In this document: one piece after another, positions 17,865 through 25,002 of the stretch
Numbering within the stretch: the stretch's first letter is position 1
Layout: each line of letters opens with the position of its first letter
Assembly: GCF_025685655.1 (NCBI RefSeq)
Contig: NZ_JAGSYG010000006.1
Span: forward strand, 186,001 to 250,000
Direction: 5' to 3'
DNA: 64,000 nt
From: Acidicapsa ligni
GTDB taxonomy: Bacteria > Acidobacteriota > Terriglobia > Terriglobales > Acidobacteriaceae
Notes under the pieces: generated by a model
Database searches by the model: none
What the model was told of the DNA's origin: nothing
What the model saw: the letters and a program-made list of their open reading frames with translations, nothing else
Made by a program: the position numbers and the translations under genes

Positions 17865-18932
17865 GTGAGTCGCAAAGGTAGCCGCACAACCGTTCCCAGC
17901 AAACCCGATATTCGCACCGTGGCAGCATTGGCCAAGGTCTCGATTGCCACCGTCTCACGCACGATCAACTCCTCGCCCGCCGTCAGCCAGAAGCTATCGC
18001 AGCGCGTCTGGCAGGCCATCGAGCAGTTGAATTATTTTCCGAACACCCATGCGCGCAGCCTGGTATCAGGCCGCAGCCGCATTTTCGGCATCATTGTTGA
18101 AAACATTACCAATCCCTTCTTCCCCGAGCTTATCTCCAGCTTTGAAGAAATCGCCGTCGCTCACGGCTACGAAATCCTGGTCAGTTCCTCCAACATTAAC
18201 TCCGCGAGCCAGCTCACCAGTTGCGTCCGGCGCATGCTTGAGCGCAAGGTCGAGGGCGTTGCGGTTCTGACCTTCGGCAGCGAGGAGTCGGTACTCGATC
18301 AACTCTCCATCCATAACATGCCGATTGTTCTGGCCGAGTTTCACCTTGACGATCCCAAGGTCAGCACGATCCTGCTCGACTATTCAGCAGGTATTCAGGC
18401 CGCCGTTCAGCACCTCGTCGGGCTTGGCCATAGCCGTATCGGATTTCTAGCCGGCCCACACGAACTCCACTCCGCCGTCACCCGCGTCAAGGACTTCCAG
18501 AAGTCCATGGCAGACGTTGGTCTCTCGGTCCAGAAGAGCTGGATCATCGAATGCGATCACACGCTCAAAGGCGGCGTTGTCGGGTTTGAAAAACTGACCG
18601 CGCTTCAAAACCGTCCAACTGCGGTCATCTGCTCCAACGACATGACGGCTATTGGAGTGTTGCGCGCTGTTTACATGACTGGCCTGCGCGTACCTGAAGA
18701 TCTTTCCGTCATCGGCCTCGACGATATCGACTTTGCCGAGTTCACTTTGCCGCCGCTCACGACAATTCGCCTGTCGCGACAGGAGTTGGCGAAAGCCGCG
18801 TTCGATGCACTATTACTGCAGGCTGAGAATGCAGCCAATGGTCCGAACGCAGCACAAGTCATCCAGCGTGAGTTTCTGGTCTCGACCAGTTTGGTAGTCC
18901 GCGGCTCAACTGCCGGGCCCAGCCCCGACTAA
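17865..18932 (+). CDS. LacI-family transcriptional regulator
   Basis: Sugar-responsive repressor of 355 residues. Seen: N-terminal HTH DIRTVAALAKVSIATVSRTIN (key part AKVSIATVSR), hinge helix NTHARSLVSGRS, then a periplasmic-binding-protein-like effector domain (IFGIIVENITNPFFPEL ... SVIGLDDIDFAEFTLPPLTTI). Start is GTG with AGGA eight bases upstream. A short inverted repeat GAAATG AGGTGC CATTTC at 17811-17828 lies in its promoter region. Its likely targets are the neighbouring GH3 and/or sugar porter genes; the effector is unknown. Confidence 0.92.
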   Translation: MSRKGSRTTVPSKPDIRTVAALAKVSIATVSRTINSSPAVSQKLSQRVWQAIEQLNYFPNTHARSLVSGRSRIFGIIVENITNPFFPELISSFEEIAVAHGYEILVSSSNINSASQLTSCVRRMLERKVEGVAVLTFGSEESVLDQLSIHNMPIVLAEFHLDDPKVSTILLDYSAGIQAAVQHLVGLGHSRIGFLAGPHELHSAVTRVKDFQKSMADVGLSVQKSWIIECDHTLKGGVVGFEKLTALQNRPTAVICSNDMTAIGVLRAVYMTGLRVPEDLSVIGLDDIDFAEFTLPPLTTIRLSRQELAKAAFDALLLQAENAANGPNAAQVIQREFLVSTSLVVRGSTAGPSPD

Positions 18933-18970
18933 GGTCGGACTAAGCCCCTACAAGGCGATGCAGGACTAAA

Positions 18971-19750
18971 TCAGGCAACCCGGCGTTTCGTCGCGAACTC
19001 ATACGAAGCATCGCGCCGTTCTTTTTCTCGCAGGCGTTGCACGGCATCATGACTTCGCCAGGCAGCCGTGCGCCGATCGGGAAAGACCTCCGCATCGCCA
19101 AACCGAACCACTGCTGTAAATCGCTCCGTTCCAAGAACCCTCATCAGGTGCGGGAAGAACGATTCATCTCCAAACCAGCAAAAGTGGCTCTCGGCAATAT
19201 CCGCCGTCCATGGCTCGTAAAAGATTGCCGCTGGAATCACGGCCAGTCCCGCCTCGATCGCCGGTGCAAACAGCGTGGAGTGAAAGCGCTGTACTTCACT
19301 GCCATCCGTGCTTGTCCCTTCGGGAAAGAGCAGGACCGGCACCCCTGAGTCCAGCCGCAGCCCCATCGACTCTGCTGTATCCCACGCACTCAGACGGCTA
19401 CCGCGATCGACGAAGATTGTTCCACCCAACCGCGCCAGGAAGCCAAATGCTGGCCAGGAGGCGATCTCGCTCTTCGCTACGAACGCGCATGGCAGAGCAG
19501 CACTGCAAATCGCGATATCCAGATAACTGAGATGGTTGGCGACAATCAGGGTCGGGCCATTCGGCAATGGGCCCTCGACTCGGTAGCGAATGCCCATGGA
19601 CGCCAGCGTGATCCGCCCACAAAACTGCATCCACTCCGCCCGTTGATGCGGAGAGATAGGACCGCGAAGGCGCGTGAGACCGAAGCGCAGCCAGCACACC
19701 ATGAAAGAAAGAAACAGGACCAAGCCGCTTCGCGCGGCCCTTCCATTCAC
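18971..19750 (-). CDS. 1-acylglycerol-3-phosphate-type O-acyltransferase (PlsC family, likely OlsA role)
   Basis: Membrane-bound acyltransferase of the PlsC/LPLAT superfamily. Seen: two N-terminal hydrophobic segments, the catalytic HX4D motif in NHLSYLDI, the substrate-binding FPEGTSTDG, and a conserved VIPAAIFYEPW. GTG start overlapping the stop of the upstream OlsB-like gene by four bases (GTGA), which means translational coupling. In bacteria that make ornithine lipids, OlsB N-acylates ornithine and OlsA, a PlsC homologue, adds the second acyl chain; the coupling to an OlsB-like gene suggests the OlsA role here rather than phospholipid synthesis. That assignment is inference. Confidence 0.85.
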   Translation of the reverse strand: MNGRAARSGLVLFLSFMVCWLRFGLTRLRGPISPHQRAEWMQFCGRITLASMGIRYRVEGPLPNGPTLIVANHLSYLDIAICSAALPCAFVAKSEIASWPAFGFLARLGGTIFVDRGSRLSAWDTAESMGLRLDSGVPVLLFPEGTSTDGSEVQRFHSTLFAPAIEAGLAVIPAAIFYEPWTADIAESHFCWFGDESFFPHLMRVLGTERFTAVVRFGDAEVFPDRRTAAWRSHDAVQRLREKERRDASYEFATKRRVA

Positions 19751-20679
19751 TGGGTCAGCGGCGCCAGGAAGCGGTTCCGCGCAGACGACGAAATCGTACG
19801 CAGATCCAACAGCGTCAGGAAATCGATCGTCCCAAACTCCTTATCCCAGGCGGGAGCGCTGCAAATACGCGCTCCAATTGCCAGATACGTCCTGAGCAAT
19901 TTCGGCACCTTTACAGCTTCCTCCGAGCTTTCATTCACAACAGCATCCGGGCACTCAAACCCACGCATGGGGATCGTTTCCAGCTCCTGCGCAACGCGAT
20001 AGTTACCAAGCTGGCGATACATTCCCCAGCCCTCGCGCGGGTCTACTGAATTCAGCGAGGAGCACCCAATCAAATAACGCAACTGCATGTCTGTGGCGTA
20101 CTGTGCAATTCCGCGCCAGAGCAGGGTAAGCACCTCAGGGGTGCGATGTTCGCGATCAATGGCCGCGCGCCCCAGTTCGAGGATCTCTCCACGCATCGAT
20201 TCATAGATGGAGAGGTCGAACTCCTGCTCGGAGTAGTAGCCCAGGTTTTCGCGCGCAGTGGCTCCGGATTGCATACGGTAAGTGCCCACGATACGCCCAT
20301 CGGCTTTGTCTTCCACCAGCAGGTGCTCGCAGAAGAGGTCGAACTGATCCGTGTCCAGGCCTGTCTCGTACGAGGACTCAAGCCCTTTGCCTAGTTCTAT
20401 ATTGAAGACTTTAAAACGCAAACGGCAGATAGCATCGCGATCCACTACGGACTCAGCCAGCCGGACGCGATAATGACCAACCTCGGCATGAATGCGAGGA
20501 CGCGGCGGATGAACTGGAGTGCAGGGCTCAACCTCAGCAACCGAACCCGCAATTGGCAAAAGAGCTACCCCGCCACCCGAATAGAAATCCGGGTAGGAGC
20601 CAGAAAGCGATACATCCCAAAGCGGTGTGGCAGCCACCGCCGACCTGGAAGCAACTGGAACGCCTGAACGGGTAATCAC
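19747..20679 (-). CDS. OlsB-type N-acyltransferase (ornithine lipid synthesis, GNAT fold)
   Basis: GNAT-fold protein of the OlsB/hemolysin-like group that transfers a 3-hydroxyacyl chain from acyl carrier protein to the amino group of ornithine or a similar amino acid. Seen: CRLRFKVFNIELGKG, DQFDLFCEHLLVED, IVGTYRM, ILELGRAAIDREHRTPEVLTLLW (key part ELGRAAID), and YLIGCSSL. About 75 N-terminal residues, Pro-rich, precede the conserved fold and may be a wrong extension; the GTG at 20679 has no clear ribosome-binding site. 310 residues as listed. Overlaps the PlsC-type gene by 4 bp. Confidence 0.82.
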   Translation of the reverse strand: MITRSGVPVASRSAVAATPLWDVSLSGSYPDFYSGGGVALLPIAGSVAEVEPCTPVHPPRPRIHAEVGHYRVRLAESVVDRDAICRLRFKVFNIELGKGLESSYETGLDTDQFDLFCEHLLVEDKADGRIVGTYRMQSGATARENLGYYSEQEFDLSIYESMRGEILELGRAAIDREHRTPEVLTLLWRGIAQYATDMQLRYLIGCSSLNSVDPREGWGMYRQLGNYRVAQELETIPMRGFECPDAVVNESSEEAVKVPKLLRTYLAIGARICSAPAWDKEFGTIDFLTLLDLRTISSSARNRFLAPLTQ

Positions 20680-20844
20680 GCCGACAGTATGGAGCGTTTT
20701 CTGCTAAAGGACGGTGAACTTGCTGCAAATACCGTGCAAATTTTCAGCAGTTCCTTATTTAGGAAAACACTGGAAATCGTTGGTTATCTGGATATGACTG
20801 CCTGAGAAATACTCCACCTTCCGCTCTCCGCCGAAAAATGTAAA

Positions 20845-20869
20845 AGGCCCACGCAATGAGCGCGGGCCT
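20845..20869 (-). terminator. Terminator behind the sulfur-carrier gene
   Basis: On the minus strand AGGCCCGCGC pairs with GCGTGGGCCT (one G-U/mismatch) around TCATT, followed by TTTTACATTTTT. It lies 24 bp past the stop of the MoaD/ThiS-like gene. Confidence 0.75.
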
Positions 20870-20892
20870 CGGGTTAATTCGTATTGCGAAGG

Positions 20893-21174
20893 TTAGCAGC
20901 AACCGCCGGCAATCGAGGGGATCACCAGCACTTCATCGCCATCCTGGAACGCATACTTCTCGTTGCCGAGAAAGCGAATATCTTCCTCGTTTACATAAAA
21001 GTTGATGAACTTGCGAACCTCGCCATCCTCGCCACGCAGATGCTGGCGCAGCGCGGGAAAGCGGCCTTCCATATCTGTCACCAACTCCGGCAGGTTCGCC
21101 GCATTGCTATCAATCTCGCGAACGTTATTCGTATGTTTCTGAAACGCATTTGGCAACACTACCTTAACTGACAT
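20893..21174 (-). CDS. MoaD/ThiS-family sulfur carrier with GG-CC tail
   Basis: Ubiquitin-fold sulfur carrier of 93 residues. Seen: MSVKVVLPNAF as first strand, VNEEDIRFLGNE in the middle, the late motif DGDEVLVIPSIAGG typical of MoaD/CysO proteins, and then two extra residues, Cys-Cys, after the Gly-Gly. In this family the C-terminal glycine is adenylated and turned into a thiocarboxylate; a tail beyond GG must first be cut off, as known for CysO-like and HcyS systems using a JAMM protease. The start overlaps the stop of the thrC-like gene by 11 bp, so the two are translated together and lie under the SAM riboswitch at 22559-22666. Role as sulfur donor for that enzyme is inferred. Confidence 0.88.
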   Translation of the reverse strand: MSVKVVLPNAFQKHTNNVREIDSNAANLPELVTDMEGRFPALRQHLRGEDGEVRKFINFYVNEEDIRFLGNEKYAFQDGDEVLVIPSIAGGCC

Positions 21175-22432
21175 ATTCCACTCCCGCGCCCGTTAAGGCC
21201 GCTTGCTGTTCTTCGAGATACGTTACAAAATCCGACATACGAGGCCGCACTGGCACGGACTGCTGGTAGGCGCCGGTCAGTACATCCGTGGTCTTGAGGC
21301 CGTTGCCGGTAATGCAGCTTACGGTCAGTTCATCGGGCTTGATGCGTCCATGCGCGTAGAGACGAGCGGTGACAGCGGTTGTAACTCCGCCAGCCGTCTC
21401 GGTGAAGATGCCTTCAGTCTCAGCCAGTTCCTGGATCGCCGAAACAATCTCGATGTCTGAAACATCCTCGGCCCATCCGCCCGTCTCGCGAATTACGCGA
21501 ATCGCATACGGTCCATCGGCAGGATTGCCAATCGCCAGCGAGCGCGCAATCGTGTTCGGCCGCTGCGGCTCAATGCCGTCCGCGCCATTCTTCACTGCTG
21601 TTGAAATCGGCGAGCATCCAGTCGCCTGGGCACCAAAGAAACGAACATGCTTCTCTTTCACCAGGCCGAGAGCAATCAGTTCGCTGAAAGCCTTTTTGAT
21701 CTTGGTGATGAGCGATCCGCCGGCCATCGGGACCACTACATTGTCCGGCAGACGCCAGCCGAGCTGCTCGGCGATTTCATAGCCCACGGTCTTCGAACCC
21801 TCAGCGTAATAAGGCCGCAAGTTCACGTTCACGAAACCCCAGTTGTACTTCTCCGCAATCTGCGAGCAGAGGCGGTTGCAGTGGTCATAGTTGCCGTCGA
21901 TGCGAATCAGTGTCGCGCCATAGACCTGCGTGTTCAGGATCTTCGCCGGTTCCAGATCGGCGGGTACGAGGATGTAGGTCTTCAATCCCAGGCGAGCCGC
22001 GCCGGCAGCTACTGCGTTCGCCAGGTTGCCTGTCGAGGAGCAGCCGACGGTATCGAATCCAAAGGCCTGGGCATTGGCCAGCGCGACCGCGACGACGCGA
22101 TCCTTGAAGCTCAGCGTCGGCATGCAGACGGCATCATTTTTGATGTAGAGATTGTTCGCGCCAATGCGCTTGGCAAGACGCGGCGCTTCCACTAGCGGAG
22201 TCAGACCGGCAGGAGTCGTGGGAACATAGCTATCCGAAACCGGCAGCAACGCACGGTAGCGCCACATGTTCAGCGGTCCTGCAGAGATGGCATCACGGGT
22301 AAAACGGGAGCGGGCATAATCTAAGTCGAAGCTAACTTCCAGGGGAGAAAAACACGAATCACAGATTGACAGCGGCTGATTCTCGTAACACTTGCCGCAC
22401 TCCTTACATCGCAGTTCATAAGACGCAGTCAT
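21164..22432 (-). CDS. Threonine-synthase-like PLP enzyme (possible thiocarboxylate-dependent homocysteine synthase)
   Basis: Fold-type II PLP enzyme of the threonine synthase family, 422 residues. Seen: N-terminal zinc ribbon CKECGKCYEN ... CDSCFSPLEV, TPLVEAPRLAKRIG, the PLP-binding lysine in TLSFKDR, GCSSTGNLANAVAA phosphate loop, and VVPMAGGSLITK. The usual reaction is O-phosphohomoserine to threonine. Two things argue for another reaction: it is led by a SAM-I riboswitch, which normally shuts off methionine/cysteine synthesis, and it overlaps a sulfur carrier gene, a layout like CysM with CysO. Using O-phosphohomoserine or an acyl-homoserine with carrier-bound sulfide would give homocysteine. 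ATG at 22432 has GAGGG five bases upstream; the open frame to 22534 runs through the leader. Plain ThrC remains possible. Confidence 0.85.
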   Translation of the reverse strand: MTASYELRCKECGKCYENQPLSICDSCFSPLEVSFDLDYARSRFTRDAISAGPLNMWRYRALLPVSDSYVPTTPAGLTPLVEAPRLAKRIGANNLYIKNDAVCMPTLSFKDRVVAVALANAQAFGFDTVGCSSTGNLANAVAAGAARLGLKTYILVPADLEPAKILNTQVYGATLIRIDGNYDHCNRLCSQIAEKYNWGFVNVNLRPYYAEGSKTVGYEIAEQLGWRLPDNVVVPMAGGSLITKIKKAFSELIALGLVKEKHVRFFGAQATGCSPISTAVKNGADGIEPQRPNTIARSLAIGNPADGPYAIRVIRETGGWAEDVSDIEIVSAIQELAETEGIFTETAGGVTTAVTARLYAHGRIKPDELTVSCITGNGLKTTDVLTGAYQQSVPVRPRMSDFVTYLEEQQAALTGAGVEYVS

Positions 22433-22457
22433 AATTCCCTCACAGTGCGAGAGTCGC

Positions 22458-22500
22458 TGAGTCCGAATACGGGTACGCCTGTCTCGGCTCAAAAGTGAGC
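22458..22500 (-). promoter_or_regulatory. Candidate expression platform of the SAM riboswitch
   Basis: Two hairpins that share bases and exclude each other: GCTCACTTTTGAGC (22487-22500) and TGAGCCGA ... TCGGACTCA (22458-22491, one bulge). Both lie between the aptamer and the ribosome-binding site GAGGG at about 22437-22441. Which form hides the start region cannot be settled by eye. Confidence 0.45.
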
Positions 22501-22558
22501 AAACTTGAGAGGATTCAATTGCGGAAACGCCCAACCCAAAAACCAGTGCGCTTCCCGA

Positions 22559-22666
22559 ATCTCATGTCCCCCGTTACCGGGCGAGAGTTGACACCGTGAT
22601 CCTCTGTTGCGGAGGCCGGTTGTCGTGGCGTCGCAGGGCTCGTCCCTCAACCACTCTTCATGAAAT
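22559..22666 (-). promoter_or_regulatory. SAM-I riboswitch (S-box)
   Basis: Minus-strand RNA of about 108 nt. P1 is an 8-bp helix between ATTTCATG (22659-22666) and CATGAGAT (22559-22566). Inside, in order, are the S-box core elements AGAGTGG, TTGAGGGACGAGCCCTGCGA, CGACAACCGGC, a P3 stem GGCCTCC ... GAGG, ATCACGGTGTCAACTCT, and a P4 stem CGCCCGGTAACGGGGG. These match the conserved S-box blocks (GAGGGA, GCCC, CAACC, GGTGCTAA-like). It stands about 126 bases upstream of the thrC-like start, with a hairpin region between. Confidence 0.92.
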
Positions 22667-22814
22667 CCAAGCCTGTTCCCGTCAGGAACAAACCAGAATA
22701 TGTATTGTTGATACCATACCCGGCACTCGGGTGCAACCCACCTCGCAGCGAATGGCGTGAAGCGCGCATCCAACGGTCGTCCTTCTTGGTTGGATTGAGA
22801 ATGCAAAATTGCGC

Positions 22815-23078
22815 TCAAATTCTGCGATAAACCTGCCCGCGCGACTCGATATCGACAACCAGAAGATTCGGTTCTTTGATCAATAAAAGGATCCTATACC
22901 CACCCACGCGGGCGGAACGCTTATCACTCCCCTGCAGCGGATAGGAATTTGTCGGATTCAAAGGATCAGCCGCAACAGCTTCAATCTTTTCGGATATTCG
23001 CTTACGGGTTGGTACATCCAGTGCATTGAGGCTTTTTGCAGCGCTTTTTGTCAGAACAATTTCAAGCGGCAACTTCAC
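22815..23078 (-). CDS. RelE/ParE-family toxin
   Basis: Small (87 residues) toxin of the RelE/ParE superfamily; RelE members cut mRNA at the ribosome, ParE members poison gyrase. Seen: LTKSAAKSLNALDVPTRKRI helices, PLQGSDKRSARVGGYRILLLI strands with the R-x-G-x-Y-R-I core, and the end VVDIESRGQVYRRI. The GYRILL core and terminal RGQVY favour a RelE-like mRNase. Start is GTG overlapping the stop of the preceding gene by 4 bp, the usual antitoxin-toxin coupling. Confidence 0.87.
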   Translation of the reverse strand: MKLPLEIVLTKSAAKSLNALDVPTRKRISEKIEAVAADPLNPTNSYPLQGSDKRSARVGGYRILLLIKEPNLLVVDIESRGQVYRRI

Positions 23079-23590
23079 TGCACAGAAGTCCAGGAGACAA
23101 CGTTACCCGCGGTCAAATCTGCGAGGGCAGCATCGAACTTGCAAGAGACTTCATCTCGCGTCATCATGGCATCAAGCCAATCAATGACATTTAATATTCG
23201 TTCAGAATTCACTTGTAATTGAGTTAGTTGCTTGCCAATCAAGCTTTTTGGCGGAAAGCTGCCTCGGTCCGAGAGAACTCGATTGACTAGCTCGTACATA
23301 CGTGAGAGATAATCTCGAAAATCCTGGGATCGCTCATTCGATGAATGCTCAGGAAAAGCATGAGCAGGAACTACATATTCTATAAAGTGATCAAATTCAT
23401 CAAGGGCGCGTGTCGTGTCTCGATTAAGACTCGCAAGCCGCTTATAGATTTGCCAATGCTGAAATAAAGAGGATGCTTTGGCCCCTGGGCGCGCAAGAGC
23501 TGCAGCGATTTCGGATGCCTGGGCAAGAGCACCAAATAAGCGTGCATTCCATAGGTCACTTCCAACTTCCATCGCCACGCTAGTAGTCAT
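23075..23590 (-). CDS. Unrecognised protein coupled to toxin (probable unusual antitoxin)
   Basis: 171 residues, about twice the size of normal RelE-family antitoxins, and not recognised as a whole. Predicted mostly helical, with no obvious DNA-binding domain at the N terminus. The last 30 residues (DEVSCKFDAALADLTAGNVVSW) look like the toxin-wrapping tail of small antitoxins. It overlaps the toxin start by 4 bp and has GAGGG four bases ahead of its ATG. The segment 23150-23560 is visibly richer in A/T than its neighbours, which suggests recent transfer. Antitoxin role is inferred from position and tail. Confidence 0.7.
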   Translation of the reverse strand: MTTSVAMEVGSDLWNARLFGALAQASEIAAALARPGAKASSLFQHWQIYKRLASLNRDTTRALDEFDHFIEYVVPAHAFPEHSSNERSQDFRDYLSRMYELVNRVLSDRGSFPPKSLIGKQLTQLQVNSERILNVIDWLDAMMTRDEVSCKFDAALADLTAGNVVSWTSVQ

Positions 23591-23674
23591 CGGTCCCTCA
23601 TCCCTGTGGTCAATTCATTGCCAGACTACTCTCCATAATTCTACCTGACAGTATAACGCCGAGAACTTTCCTTG

Positions 23675-24829
23675 TCAGTTGGCGTAGAGGCGAACATAAT
23701 CGACCTGAAAATCGGCTGGAAACTCAGCAGTTGCGTCGGGGTTTTTCGGCCAATCTCCGCCCACAGCCAAGTTGATCAACAGGAAGACACTATCCCCTGT
23801 ATCGAATGGCCAGACTGGATTTTTGAACTTTGTCAGGCTCTCAGGATTGGTGTAAGTCACATACGGCTTCGAGGGATCATCGACGTAATACGCGACAGAA
23901 TCCTTCTTCCAGATCATCCCGTAGGTATGCCATCCAGACGCCGTTTGGCCTTCAGGAAAATAGAATTTCGTTCCCAGGCCATCGTCGCCGACGAAGCCTT
24001 TTCCGTGTATCGACCCCTCATTCCAATCCGGCTTCAGTGCAGCGTTCACCCGCTCCAGAATGTCCTGCTCGCCTGAGGCTGGCCATCCGACGGTTGCGAT
24101 GTTGTTGCCCAGCGTCCAGAAGGCAGGCCACATTCCCTGCGCCTCAGGAACCTTCGCCCGAACCTCAAGCCGCCCGTACTGCAGGCTGAACAATCCCTGC
24201 GACTTCAGCCGTGCCGAGGTATAGGCGCCGGTCGCGGTTTTACGCGCCACAACATGCAGCAAACCATCCGTGCCGACGTAGGCGTTCGGCTGCGACGGAT
24301 CGCATGGCGCGGCAGTCGATCCCCATGCGCAGTAATCTTCCAGCTCATGATTGCCAAATCCACTGGAGCCCGTTTCGTAGCCCCAGACCGTCGCATCCGG
24401 CTGCTGATTTGCGCTCGTCTTGTTGTCGAACTCATCACTCCAAACCAGCGTTCCCGCTGGAATATTCAGAGCAAAGCTCTTGCGAACGACAGCGCTATCC
24501 CGATTGCCAGGAGCCGTCGCGTAGGCCGTTACCGTCGCATTGGAAGTCACCAGAAACGGCGCTTGATAAATTGGCGAAGTCGCAGTCGGCGCCATCCCGT
24601 CAACCGTGTAACGCACCGTTGCTCCCGGCGTTGGGCTGGCCAGCGAGACAATGACAGCTCCGTTTTGAGCGGCCTTCGTGCTCAGGATTGGCACGCCGGC
24701 CTGCATGGGCGTCTGGGCCGAAGCCGTCAAACTCAGCCCTCCATCCATTCCATCGATACTCAAACCACTGCTCAAACCACTCAGCAAAACAATCGCCAGG
24801 ACAGACACAACAGCCTTCATCACAGACAT
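23675..24829 (-). CDS. Secreted GH16 endo-beta-1,3-glucanase with chitobiase-C-type domain
   Basis: Laminarinase-type glucanase. Seen: signal peptide in residues 1-40; a CHB_HEX_C-like beta domain at about 45-120 (GATVRYTVDGMAPTATSPIY), often found as an accessory domain in Acidobacterial enzymes; then the GH16 jelly roll with YGRLEVRAKVPEAQGMWPAFW and the active site G-E254-Q-D256-I-L-E259. The usual motif is E-[ILV]-D; here the second position is Gln, which does not remove a catalytic acid. ATG with GGAGG three to four bases upstream. 384 residues. Stands alone. Confidence 0.91.
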   Translation of the reverse strand: MSVMKAVVSVLAIVLLSGLSSGLSIDGMDGGLSLTASAQTPMQAGVPILSTKAAQNGAVIVSLASPTPGATVRYTVDGMAPTATSPIYQAPFLVTSNATVTAYATAPGNRDSAVVRKSFALNIPAGTLVWSDEFDNKTSANQQPDATVWGYETGSSGFGNHELEDYCAWGSTAAPCDPSQPNAYVGTDGLLHVVARKTATGAYTSARLKSQGLFSLQYGRLEVRAKVPEAQGMWPAFWTLGNNIATVGWPASGEQDILERVNAALKPDWNEGSIHGKGFVGDDGLGTKFYFPEGQTASGWHTYGMIWKKDSVAYYVDDPSKPYVTYTNPESLTKFKNPVWPFDTGDSVFLLINLAVGGDWPKNPDATAEFPADFQVDYVRLYAN

Positions 24830-25002
24830 CTACCTCCAGATAGCAATGCGCACCAGCAATGCGGACGAGTTCAATTACATCATGCACGCCCACGGTTGCG
24901 CAGGGATCAGGATGGAGTTATGACAAAGGGGCCGGACTCAGGGGCCAGGGTTGTGCTCCGGGCTCAGTGTTCAGGCTCAGTATGCAAACTCAGTATTCAG
25001 GC

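Noticed and set aside
22489..22818. 109-codon frame upstream of the thrC-like gene
   Set aside because: It lies entirely across the SAM-I riboswitch and its platform; the RNA explains the conservation better.
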